Shown here piece after piece: positions 1-7,724 of a stretch of DNA of 52,322 nt; the first letter of the stretch is position 1, and every line of letters begins with the position of its first letter. Source of the stretch: an uncultured Nitrospiraceae bacterium. GTDB taxonomy: Bacteria > Nitrospirota > Thermodesulfovibrionia > Thermodesulfovibrionales > Dissulfurispiraceae. Location: assembly GCA_903822005.1 (NCBI GenBank), contig CAIJNL010000020.1, positions 1-52,322 on the forward strand, given 5' to 3'. The notes beneath the pieces were generated by a model that made no database searches, was not told where the DNA came from, and saw only the letters and a program-made list of their open reading frames with translations. Both the position numbers and the translations under genes were made by a program.

Positions 1-74
1 CCCTCAAGGACAAGCTTGACCGCCTCTTCCTTAAACTGCTTGTCGTACTTCCTCCGACCTCCGTGTTCCTGCAT
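1..74 (-). CDS. IS3-family transposase OrfA, N-terminal fragment
   Basis: The frame opens with ATG at 74 behind GGGAGG and encodes a basic start including GGRRKYDKQFKEEAVKLV, typical of the N-terminal helix-turn-helix of IS3-type OrfA proteins that bind the element ends. Only about 24 codons are present before the window edge. The catalytic DDE part (OrfB) is outside. It lies 64 bases inside the element end at 140. Confidence 0.6.
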   Translation of the reverse strand, partial: MQEHGGRRKYDKQFKEEAVKLVLE

Positions 75-140
75 GTGACACCTCCCAAGGTTATATTTTA
101 CCTAACCTTTCGATGTGTCCGTCATTTCGGGGCAGGATCA
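1..140 (-). mobile_element. IS3-type insertion sequence, left-edge fragment
   Basis: The minus strand starts at 140 with TGATCCTGCCCC, a TG-starting end as expected of an IS terminus. It then runs through a short leader with a GGGAGG ribosome site into a transposase-like ORF that leaves the window. The rhs reading frame stops exactly at base 140, so the element appears to have inserted into that gene. Only one end is visible, so target duplication and inverted-repeat pairing cannot be checked. The family assignment rests on the first 24 residues of the ORF and is moderately sure. Confidence 0.65.
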
Positions 141-728
141 TAGTTTATTGTCAGGGTCATATGTGAGTGTTGCTGTATTGCCTCTCGGGTCTTTTACGGC
201 TGTAAGCTTGCCAAAAGTATTGAATATATATGTGTTTTCTCCGCGTTTGAGGAGTTCATAGCCGCTTGTTGTCTTTCTGAGCACCAGGCCTGCAGGCAGA
301 TTGGGCAGATAGTTTACTCCTCCTGAGTCTTTTGTGAAATAGAAATAGCGGCCGTCGGCATTTACATAGGCATCGCCCTCTATTCTTATAAACCAGGGAC
401 TTGACCACCCATACCCTAAAGGCCCGTCGCTCATCTCTCCATAGCTCCATGTAGTGCTGGTGCTGCTTCTTTTCACTATTTTGTTGGAGCGATATGACCT
501 TTCCCATACCATGGGGATGCTTCTGGCCGCTACCTTCAGATCTGTCTCTTTGAAATAGTAGGTGCCTGAGGTATAAAAGACTTCACTGCCTGTGGCAACA
601 ACTGGAGCAGCGCCACTTTCACTATAGGGGATAACGATCTGTTCGGCGGCATACACTGTGCCGGTGAGAAAAAAGACGGACATAAACGCCAACAATATTC
701 TTCCGATAATATGTTCAGATCTTTTCAT
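138..728 (-). pseudogene. Rhs/YD-repeat protein, truncated by insertion sequence
   Basis: Encodes 196 residues with a signal peptide (about residues 1-27, ending VYAA). An N-terminal region typical of Rhs/wall-associated proteins follows (DUF6531-like: WERSYRS near 75, YGWSSPW near 105), then the start of YD repeats (LTAVKDPRGN, TLTYDPDNKL). Full Rhs proteins are usually well over 1000 residues and end in a variable toxin; here the frame stops at 138-140, where the TGA is supplied by the TG end of the IS3-type element. The start at 728 has an AGGGGAC ribosome site. The product would be an exported fragment without a toxin tip, so it is very probably non-functional. Confidence 0.75.
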
Positions 729-798
729 CTGTCCCCTCTCGAATGAAGTTATTAATTCTATTGACGGCTCAGGCTCCTAATTCAAAAATCATCTCAAT

Positions 799-842
799 AA
801 AAAAGCCGAACCAACAAAGGACTTTTCCTTTGCCGACCCGGC
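799..842 (-). terminator. rho-independent terminator, minus strand
   Basis: On the minus strand GCCGGGTCGGCAAAGGA pairs with TCCTTTGTTGGTTCGGC through a 4-base loop. All 17 positions pair if G-U is allowed, and six T follow. It lies two bases past the stop codon at 845-847 of a short minus-strand frame, so it marks the 3' end of a former or present transcript. Confidence 0.7.
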
Positions 843-844
843 CA

Positions 845-1006
845 TTACATCATCACCTTAAGACTTGCCGCCCTCTCCCTGAAGCGTTCCCACTCGTCTT
901 CAAATAAATGAATAAACTGCATGTTACCATTACACGAACATGATGTAATTTCACCTATCGGAGACGTGCTTGACAGACAGCACAAAACAGGCAATTTTAA
1001 TGCCGG
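845..1006 (-). other. Short open frame, possible gene remnant
   Basis: A 53-codon open stretch with no good ribosome site ends at 845 immediately before a strong terminator. The last 25 codons begin at an ATG at 922 and read MQFIHLFEDEWERFRER and onward. The FIHLFEDEW motif recalls a conserved segment of some phage or homing-endonuclease-like proteins, but I cannot verify this. The placement against the terminator suggests the C-terminal end of a decayed gene. No function is assigned. The rest of 1007-1280 is AT-rich and holds only a TCTGCCTAA/TTAGGCAGA dyad near 1145-1205. Confidence 0.3.
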
Positions 1007-1280
1007 TCATCACCATATTGAAAAAAAAGGATAATTCAGAGCATGCGTACCCTTTTTATGTAAAAAATACATGCTTATATGTAATTTATACAGGGTGGAA
1101 ATAGGCTCAGGTCTCGAACCGACATAATGTTTTAACTCCTGCCAGTCTGCCTAAAGCAGAATCAGATTGTTTCTTTCGATAATTAGCAATTCCTGGTTAG
1201 GCAGATTTGTTGATTATCACCTTTTGTAATAGACAGGATGGCGCGTTTACAGAACTTTACTGAATCCTGCAATAATCATG

Positions 1281-1309
1281 TTGACATTTCAAAATTTTAC
1301 ACGTATAGT
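1281..1309 (+). promoter_or_regulatory. Sigma-70-type promoter for the RpiR regulator gene
   Basis: TTGACA at 1281-1286 and TATAGT at 1304-1309 are separated by exactly 17 bases. This is close to the housekeeping consensus and lies about 75 bases before the regulator start. It is the best promoter-like sequence in the window and probably drives the regulator and perhaps the whole operon. Confidence 0.7.
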
Positions 1310-1382
1310 AACAAAACTACTGAACATTGACCTAATGCGTTAAAAAGCAACGCTGCCTTTAAAAGACAGGGGGATGGCTAAA

Positions 1383-2231
1383 ATGCCGAACGGAATCCTT
1401 GCCTCAATGCGGACCAAATACCACACACTCTCCGCGGTCCAGAAGGTCATAGCAGACTATATTTTCAAGCATACCTCCGAAGTAATCCTCCTGCCGATCA
1501 GCGAACTCGCGGCCAAATGCGGAACCAGCGAGACTACCGTAATGCGCTTCCTCAGGAAGCTGGACTTCGATTCATACCAAGTCTTTCGGGTTAATATTGC
1601 ACAGGAAATCCCGCACGAACACCTTGAGTCCATATACGGTGAGATAGGCCGCGGGGATTCCATCGAGACAATCATGAAAAAGGTGATCGCCTCTACTGCC
1701 CGTTCCATAAAGGACCTGCAGCAGCTCGTTACCGGCGATGATATAAAGAAGGCCGTTGCATTGATGAAAGCGGCCAGACAGATTCTTTTCATCGGAGTGG
1801 GCTCTTCCTCTTATATAGCTTTTGACGCATACCACAAATTCCTGCGTCTCGGCATGCATGTAACTGCCACTGCCGACTCTCACCTCATGAACATGATAGC
1901 AAGCCATGCAACCGATAAGGACCTGGTAATCGCCGTCTCCCATTCCGGGGAAAGCAGGGACATTATCGACTGCGTAAAGATCGCAAAAAAAAGCGGGGCA
2001 AATCTGATCGTATTTACAAGCTACAGGAACTCGAGCATCACAAAATACGCGGATGTCACCCTGCTGACTTCTTCTAATGAAACGAAATACCGCTCTGACG
2101 CGCTTGTTTCCCGCATCCTTCAGCTCGTCATCATAGACATGCTTTATGTCTCAACCGTTCTCGGAATGGGTTCGGAAGGCGTAGAAAGGATAAACAGGTC
2201 GAGGCTCGCCGTTGCGGGCAAAAAGCGTTAG
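1383..2231 (+). CDS. MurR/RpiR-family transcriptional regulator
   Basis: A 282-residue regulator with an N-terminal RpiR helix-turn-helix (about residues 1-75; AAKCGTSETTVMRFLRKLDF is the recognition region) and a C-terminal SIS sugar-phosphate binding domain (about 115-245; FIGVGSSSYIAFDAYHKF and VIAVSHSGES). Such proteins sense phosphosugars and control adjacent catabolic genes. The AGGGGG at 1368-1373 abuts an ATG at 1374 but is nine bases from the in-frame ATG at 1383, so 1383 is chosen. It precedes the permease, dehydrogenase, aldolase and kinase genes on the same strand, so a phosphorylated intermediate of that pathway is the likely effector (inference). Confidence 0.9.
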   Translation: MPNGILASMRTKYHTLSAVQKVIADYIFKHTSEVILLPISELAAKCGTSETTVMRFLRKLDFDSYQVFRVNIAQEIPHEHLESIYGEIGRGDSIETIMKKVIASTARSIKDLQQLVTGDDIKKAVALMKAARQILFIGVGSSSYIAFDAYHKFLRLGMHVTATADSHLMNMIASHATDKDLVIAVSHSGESRDIIDCVKIAKKSGANLIVFTSYRNSSITKYADVTLLTSSNETKYRSDALVSRILQLVIIDMLYVSTVLGMGSEGVERINRSRLAVAGKKR

Positions 2232-2369
2232 CAACCCAAGCGCATTATATTGCGTAACCCGCAGGATTGAAAGGAGGAAAGCACAGCAGGATATTGGCGG
2301 TTAAGCACTTTTTTTGCGATAAATCTTACTGAAGCAGCTGTATTAACCTAAAACTGCAGGAGGTGCGGT

Positions 2370-3707
2370 ATGTATGATGTAACAACAATGTTGCTTATTT
2401 TAGTTGCCTCAATCGCTATGATCATCTTTCTGATTATGACTGTCAGGATGAGTGCTTTTCTGGCCTTAATCATCGCCTGTCTGTTCCTTGGCATTGCCAC
2501 AGGCATGCCTTTGGGTAAAATTGCGTCATCGATCGAGGCGGGCATGGGAGGAACGCTCGGTTTTCTAGCGACAATCCTCGCCCTCGGCACCATCCTCGGC
2601 AAGATGCTGGAAGTCTCCGGCGGGGCCGAACGTCTGGCCAGGACCCTTATCGATGCTTTCGGCAAAGAGAGGGCCCACTGGGCAATGATGTTCGTAGGGT
2701 TCCTCTGCGGCATACCTGTTTTTTTCCAGGTCGGCTTTGTCCTGTTAATACCCCTGGTATTCAGCGTCGCCCTCGAAGCGCGGATGTCGCTGGCTAAAAT
2801 CGGCATCCCCGTCGTGGCCGCCCTGATAACAGTCCATTGCATCGTACCGCCGCATCCTGCTGCCATGGCAATCACAGCCACTCTCCATGCCGATGTAGGA
2901 AAAGTTATCCTGTATGGTTTACTTGTAGGCTTGCCTGCTGCAGCCATAGCCGGTCCGATTTATGGTAATTTCATTTCAAAGTGGGTAAAGCTCGATCCTC
3001 CGGCGCATCTTTTCAAGACAGAACGCACCCCTGACGAAAAGCTCCCGCCCTTCGGCATGACACTCTTCACCGTCCTGCTCCCCCTGCTCATCATGGTGGG
3101 AAAGACAGTCGCCGAACTTTATCTGCCAAAAGACGCTGCTTATATGCCTTACGTCTCATTTTTCGGCAACCCGATCACCGCGCTGCTTATTTCCACATTC
3201 TTCGCTTACTGGACCCTCGGTTTCGCAAGGGGGCTGAACAGGGAAGACCTGTTGAAACTGACTGATGGCAGCTTCGGCCCTGTGGCAGGCATCATGCTTA
3301 TCATCGGCGCCGGCGGCGCGTTCAACAAGGTCATCCTTGACAGCGGTATGGGCAAGGTCATTGGCGCTGTTCTGGTAAGCCTGGACATGAGCCCGCTGAT
3401 AATGGCATGGGTAATCGCTATCGCGATGAGATTCTCTGTGGGTTCGGCAACGGTTGCGATGATGACTTCAGCAGGAATAATCCTGCCGGTACTGGCCGTG
3501 TATCCCAACCTGGACACCGCGCTGGTCTGTGTCGCGGTCGGAGCAGGGGCGATCGGCGCTTCGCATGTGAATGACTCTGGCCTGTGGATCGTAAAGGAAT
3601 ACTTTGGCATGTCCCTGACCGATACATTCAAGACCTGGACAGCCTCGACTACTATAGCCGCTGTCATAGGCCTGATAGGCACATTGATACTCGCACAATT
3701 TGTTTAG
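2370..3707 (+). CDS. GntP-family sugar-acid permease
   Basis: A 445-residue, very hydrophobic protein with about twelve membrane segments. It has family features such as LGKMLEVSGGAERLA near 73-87, GIPVFFQVGFVLLIPL near 114-129, VPPHPA near 163 and the C-terminal GASHVNDSGLWIVKEYF. GntP transporters import gluconate and related sugar acids or hydroxy acids with protons. The start at 2370 has a GGAGG ribosome site. It is the only transporter in the operon, which points to a sugar acid rather than a neutral sugar as substrate. The exact substrate cannot be read from sequence. Confidence 0.92.
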   Translation: MYDVTTMLLILVASIAMIIFLIMTVRMSAFLALIIACLFLGIATGMPLGKIASSIEAGMGGTLGFLATILALGTILGKMLEVSGGAERLARTLIDAFGKERAHWAMMFVGFLCGIPVFFQVGFVLLIPLVFSVALEARMSLAKIGIPVVAALITVHCIVPPHPAAMAITATLHADVGKVILYGLLVGLPAAAIAGPIYGNFISKWVKLDPPAHLFKTERTPDEKLPPFGMTLFTVLLPLLIMVGKTVAELYLPKDAAYMPYVSFFGNPITALLISTFFAYWTLGFARGLNREDLLKLTDGSFGPVAGIMLIIGAGGAFNKVILDSGMGKVIGAVLVSLDMSPLIMAWVIAIAMRFSVGSATVAMMTSAGIILPVLAVYPNLDTALVCVAVGAGAIGASHVNDSGLWIVKEYFGMSLTDTFKTWTASTTIAAVIGLIGTLILAQFV

Positions 3708-3736
3708 CAGCTGACGCTGTTGTGCATACGAACAGG

Positions 3737-3777
3737 ACGGGACCCTGACACATGGGTCCCGTCGCAAAGTTTTTTTT
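3737..3777 (+). terminator. Intercistronic hairpin with T-run
   Basis: ACGGGACCC (3737-3745) pairs perfectly with GGGTCCCGT (3754-3762) around an 8-base loop, and eight T follow at 3770-3777 after a 7-base gap. The gap makes it a weak terminator. It may attenuate transcription or protect the 3' end of the permease message, separating permease from enzyme expression. Confidence 0.5.
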
Positions 3778-3795
3778 CACGGAAGGAGAGAAAAA

Positions 3796-4878
3796 ATGAA
3801 AATACTTATATCGGGTGATGCAATGATCCCGGGAGCCGGCTTCAAAAAAGCCTGCGATGAACTCATGGTCAAAGATAAAAACATCGTGGTCAACGACTGG
3901 GAGAGCGACCCCGTCAACCTGCAGAACCGGCGTCTCCCAATCGAGAAACAGGGACCGACCGCTGAACCGGTTCTGTCGGTCTTCCAGAATGCGGACAAAG
4001 ACACAGAGATGCTGCTCATACTGTTCGCACCTGTATCTGCAGCTACCATGGATGCCATGCCGAACCTGCGGCTTGTAGGAGCCGCCCGCGCCGGGCAAGA
4101 AAATGTTGATGTAGCGGCAGCAACCGAACGCGGAATCGTGGTGCACAACATCATGGGCAGAAACGCTCATGCCGTATCGGATTTTGCCATCGGACTTCTT
4201 TTTGCGGAGGCCAGGAACATTGCCAGATCGCACCATTCACTCAAGCAGGAAGTATGGCAAAAGAAGTTCGCAAATTCAGAATTCACGCCAGAGATAACGG
4301 GCAAGACCCTTGGACTGGTAGGTTTCGGATACATCGGAAAACTTGTTGCCCAGAAGCTTGCGGGGTTCAACCTTAAAATACTGGTATATGATCCGTATGT
4401 TTCGGAAGAGACCCTCCGTGAGTCCAACGCGATCAAGGTTTCCAAAGAGGAGCTATTCAAACAGTCTGACTTTGTCTCTATCCATGCCAGGCTGACTGAA
4501 GACACAAAAGGACTTATCGGCAAAGCCGAACTCAGCCTCATGAAGCCGACCGCCTTACTTATCAATACTGCCAGGGCCGGCCTTATCGATGAAGACGCAC
4601 TCTTTGATGCGCTCAAAAACAGACGCATCGGCGGCGCGGCACTCGACGTGCATTCTTCGGAGCCCCTGCAAAAGGGAAGCAAATGGCTCGAACTCGACAA
4701 TGTCACCCTCACCTCGCACATCGCGGGTACGACTGCCGAGGCGCTCACTAATTCGCCCTATCTTCTGGTCCGCGACATCAATAAACTGCTGACCGGAGGA
4801 TCGCCGCAATTCGTACTGAATCCGAAGGTGCTCGAACATCCGAAGGCAAAGGCGTGGCTGGCCTCTCTGAATAAGTAA
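3796..4878 (+). CDS. D-isomer-specific 2-hydroxyacid dehydrogenase family protein
   Basis: A 360-residue NAD(P)-dependent dehydrogenase of the phosphoglycerate dehydrogenase-like family. The substrate domain is split around a Rossmann fold (GLVGFGYIGKLVAQ at about 173-186). The catalytic triad is visible as Arg260 in INTARAGLIDED, Glu289 in HSSEP and His308 in SHIAG. The N-terminus is somewhat longer than usual. GGAGAG precedes the start. Located between a GntP permease and an aldolase, it probably oxidises the imported hydroxy acid, or the reverse, before phosphorylation and cleavage. It is not serA: no ACT or intervening domain is present, and the context is catabolic. Confidence 0.88.
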   Translation: MKILISGDAMIPGAGFKKACDELMVKDKNIVVNDWESDPVNLQNRRLPIEKQGPTAEPVLSVFQNADKDTEMLLILFAPVSAATMDAMPNLRLVGAARAGQENVDVAAATERGIVVHNIMGRNAHAVSDFAIGLLFAEARNIARSHHSLKQEVWQKKFANSEFTPEITGKTLGLVGFGYIGKLVAQKLAGFNLKILVYDPYVSEETLRESNAIKVSKEELFKQSDFVSIHARLTEDTKGLIGKAELSLMKPTALLINTARAGLIDEDALFDALKNRRIGGAALDVHSSEPLQKGSKWLELDNVTLTSHIAGTTAEALTNSPYLLVRDINKLLTGGSPQFVLNPKVLEHPKAKAWLASLNK

Positions 4879-4931
4879 ATCAGCCGGCATTATGGGCGTA
4901 GAACGAATCGAAAAGACTGGAGGAGTTCATT

Positions 4932-5774
4932 ATGTTAGTCAATATGAATCAGGTCCTTGTGCCTGCCAGGCAGCAGGGCATAGCCATTGCAGCATTTAAC
5001 ATCTACAATCTCGAAACTGCCGAAGCGGTTTACCGCGCAGCCGTTGATCTAAATTCGCCTGTGATCTTTGCCTTCGGCGAACAGTACATCAAAGTCGCTA
5101 ACATAAAGATCATTGCTACAATTGTGCAGGAATTTGCGGGCCGCACCGGCCTTCCGATGGTGCTGCATCTCGATCACTGCAAGTCAATAGATGTGATATA
5201 CAAGGCCGTACAGGCCGGGTTTACTTCTGTGATGTTCGACGGCTCGAAACTCTCGTTTGCCGACAACCTCGCGCAGACGAAAGATGTGGTCAAGTTCGCC
5301 CACAGCGTCGGCGTAACGGTCGAGGCCGAATTGGGCTCAGTGCCTTTTGATCATAAGCAGAGCGAAATCCCTGAAGAGTATCTTACTAAAGTTGATGAGG
5401 CGGTGCGTTTTGTCTCTGAAACCAAAGTGGATGCCCTGGCAATTGCGGTCGGGACCGCGCATGGCGAGTACAAGGGACGCCCCAAGATTTTTCATGACCG
5501 GATAGAGGAAATTGCCGCAAAGGTTTCGATACCCCTTGTGCTGCATGGAGGCTCGGGTGTTCCGGATGAGGACATCCAGAAGGCAATGCGCCAGGGTGTG
5601 TCGAAAATAAATGTGAACACACAGATATCTTCGGTTGCCGTAAAAAAACTGAAGGCCCTTTGCGCCAAAGAAAAGCCGGGCCATCTCTCGGACCTTATGC
5701 ACGAAGCCGAGGAGGCCATGGTCGAAGAGGTAAAGCTCTTTATCAAACTCTTCAGGAATGACGCGGGAGCATAA
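4932..5774 (+). CDS. Class II (zinc) ketose-bisphosphate aldolase
   Basis: A 280-residue class II aldolase of the GatY/KbaY/FbaA type. Zinc ligands and catalytic residues are visible: HLDHCKS at 79-85 (Asp81, His82), EAELG at 131-135, His177 in GTAHGEYKG and His205 in LHGGSG. The phosphate-binding INVNT motif lies near 222. It cleaves a phosphorylated ketose or keto acid to a triose phosphate plus an aldehyde or pyruvate-like product. A GGAGGAG ribosome site precedes the start. Its place between dehydrogenase and kinase makes it the cleavage step of the operon's pathway. A role in glycolysis is less likely in this setting. Confidence 0.9.
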   Translation: MLVNMNQVLVPARQQGIAIAAFNIYNLETAEAVYRAAVDLNSPVIFAFGEQYIKVANIKIIATIVQEFAGRTGLPMVLHLDHCKSIDVIYKAVQAGFTSVMFDGSKLSFADNLAQTKDVVKFAHSVGVTVEAELGSVPFDHKQSEIPEEYLTKVDEAVRFVSETKVDALAIAVGTAHGEYKGRPKIFHDRIEEIAAKVSIPLVLHGGSGVPDEDIQKAMRQGVSKINVNTQISSVAVKKLKALCAKEKPGHLSDLMHEAEEAMVEEVKLFIKLFRNDAGA

Positions 5775-5815
5775 TTTGCTCCTGTTTCATCAACCATAAA
5801 ACAAGGGAGATTATC

Positions 5816-7384
5816 ATGTCAGAAACCAAATATATTGCATGTCTTGATGTGGGAACAACCGGCTGCCGCACCATAATTTATTCGAGCAGGGGGAAGATCT
5901 GCAGCGAGGCCTATGAAGAATACGCCAGCATTTTCCTGTCGCCAACATGGATTGACCATGATCCGGCCACCTGGCTCAAGGCAATGCGCAACACCATGAA
6001 GCAGGCGATCAAGCTCTTCCCCGGCGAGGCAAGTGATATCGCTGCAATCAGCGTGATCTCGCAAAGGTCAACTTTAATCCCTGTTGACAAGGATGGAAAT
6101 CCTCTCGACAACGCGATCCTCTGGCAGGACAAGCGTGCCATAGGCCAGGCCGATTTCATTCGCAAGGAACTCGGTCCAGAATATGTTTATCAGAAGACCG
6201 GCCTGCGTATCGATGCTTATTTTTCGCTGCCTAAACTCTTATGGATGAAAGAGAACAAGCCACATGTATTCAAGGATGCCTTTAAACTCCTTACTGTCAG
6301 CGATTTCATCATACATCACCTGACGGGCGAATTCATCACCGACTGGACCCAGGCATCACGAACCATGCTGTTCAATATCAGCGAACTGAAATGGGACGCG
6401 GAACTCTGCGCAAAGTTCGGAATCCCGATAGAAAAGCTGGCAAAGGCTGTACCCTCAGGTACAATTGCCGGCACTCTCAAAAAGTCTTTTCAATCAGAGT
6501 TTAACCTGAGGGCTGACATCCCTGTAATATCCGTGGGCGGCGATCAGCAGTCAGCGGCAGTTGGACTCGGGGTGGTCGTTCCGGGACTGATCTGCGCCAA
6601 CACCGGCACTGGCTCCTTTATTCTGGCCCATTCAGAGCGCCCTGCCTTTGACAAGCAGCAGCGGGTGGTCTGCACAGCCTCGGCAGTTGCCGGAAAGTGG
6701 TTGATGGAAGCCGGCATATACACTTCAGGGTCAGTCTACCGCTGGTTCCGCGACAACTTCTCCATGGTCGAAACCAGCGCGGCGAAAGAGCTGAACATCG
6801 ATGCGTATGATATTCTGAACAGCGAGGTAAAGAATACGCGCCCCGGCGCAGAGGGAATTCTTATGATCCCTCATTTCGCGGGCTCTGCCGCACCATACTG
6901 GGACCCGACTGCTGTCGGTCTCATCTTTGGTTGCACCCTCGGTCACAAGCGCTCGCAGGTCATACGCGGACTGCTTGAGGGGATCTGCTTTGAGATATGC
7001 AAAAATATCCGCATCATCGAGTCCCTGACAAACGAAATCACAGAGATCCGGGTCAGCGGCGGCGCGACTCGTTCCACAACCTTTAACCAGATACAGGCTG
7101 ACGTTTACGGCAAAACAGTGCTGAGGAGCGTTTCCGAGCAGTCTTCTGCCCTTGGGGCCATGCTTGTGGCGGCCACCAGCATCGGTTTGTATCCGGACAT
7201 TGCAACGGCTGTGCGTGAGGGCGTCTCGTTTGACAACCACAACAAAAAAATGCCCGATGCAGAGACACATGAGCTTTATGATAAAATGCTCGATCTGCAT
7301 AATGAGCTTTATTTGGCGCTCGCTTCGCACAAGATCTATGACAAGGCGCGTGAGCTCAGGGAATTTATAAAGAGCAAGGGATAG
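5816..7384 (+). CDS. FGGY-family carbohydrate kinase
   Basis: A 522-residue sugar kinase with the ASKHA fold. The N-terminal phosphate loop is DVGTTGCRT (11-19); the first domain has ILWQDKRA near 102-109. The second domain carries ANTGTGSFIL near 260 and RVSGGATRS near 408, followed by SSALGAMLVAA. Closest in type to xylulokinase or the LsrK/lyxulokinase branch, but the substrate residues cannot be assigned. GGGAG precedes the start. As last gene of the operon it would phosphorylate the substrate before the class II aldolase acts. Confidence 0.88.
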   Translation: MSETKYIACLDVGTTGCRTIIYSSRGKICSEAYEEYASIFLSPTWIDHDPATWLKAMRNTMKQAIKLFPGEASDIAAISVISQRSTLIPVDKDGNPLDNAILWQDKRAIGQADFIRKELGPEYVYQKTGLRIDAYFSLPKLLWMKENKPHVFKDAFKLLTVSDFIIHHLTGEFITDWTQASRTMLFNISELKWDAELCAKFGIPIEKLAKAVPSGTIAGTLKKSFQSEFNLRADIPVISVGGDQQSAAVGLGVVVPGLICANTGTGSFILAHSERPAFDKQQRVVCTASAVAGKWLMEAGIYTSGSVYRWFRDNFSMVETSAAKELNIDAYDILNSEVKNTRPGAEGILMIPHFAGSAAPYWDPTAVGLIFGCTLGHKRSQVIRGLLEGICFEICKNIRIIESLTNEITEIRVSGGATRSTTFNQIQADVYGKTVLRSVSEQSSALGAMLVAATSIGLYPDIATAVREGVSFDNHNKKMPDAETHELYDKMLDLHNELYLALASHKIYDKARELREFIKSKG

Positions 7385-7394
7385 CAAATCTCCT

Positions 7395-7446
7395 AAAAAA
7401 CGGCAAGTGTGGCTGACTCTATCTAAAGAGTCGGCTGCCCTTGCCG
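7395..7446 (-). terminator. Terminator hairpin built from repeat-family arms
   Basis: CGGCAAGTGTGGCTGACTC (7401-7419) pairs with GAGTCGGCTGCCCTTGCCG (7428-7446) around an 8-base loop: 19 positions with one mismatch and some G-U pairs. On the minus strand it is followed by six T (7395-7400), so it can end transcripts coming from the gene at 7725-8393; on the plus strand it lies just after the kinase gene. The arm matches the terminal arm of the larger repeats at 9384 and 42810. Confidence 0.65.
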
Positions 7447-7564
7447 GTTCACACCGGAGATCTTCCGGATATAGTTCTCTGTTTGCTCATACCTGGCTTT
7501 CTCACAGCTATACGTAACAGCCGACAATCTTAGGATTGGTCCACGATCACGTGTTCAATTTGTA

Positions 7565-7621
7565 AATTGCACACACTGTGAAGATGTCCAGAGTCACATC
7601 TTCAGGAAGCACAGTGCAATT
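7565..7621. repeat. Long imperfect inverted repeat
   Basis: AATTGCAC at 7565 and GTGCAATT ending 7621 enclose GAAGATGT and ACATCTTC with an 8-base loop. CACTGTG-type segments between the inner and outer stems also pair with a bulge. No T-run follows on either strand. It is one of two hairpins in the 340-base gap between the kinase stop and the convergent gene ending at 7725; the rest of that gap shows no gene. Confidence 0.5.
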
Positions 7622-7724
7622 ATCAAGTTGTCGCCGCGCAGCATCGGCCTGGTAACCGTTGTCAGGTGCTCTTCTTTGAAACACCGCCACGGGAACGATC
7701 TGCTATCGCACTTGAGCGCAGCGT

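Noticed and set aside
3664-4236. 190-codon minus frame across the permease-dehydrogenase junction
   Set aside because: Antisense to two well-supported genes, with biased composition and no family resemblance.
7565-7621. Rho-independent terminator
   Set aside because: Long stem but no T-run on either strand; kept only as an inverted repeat.
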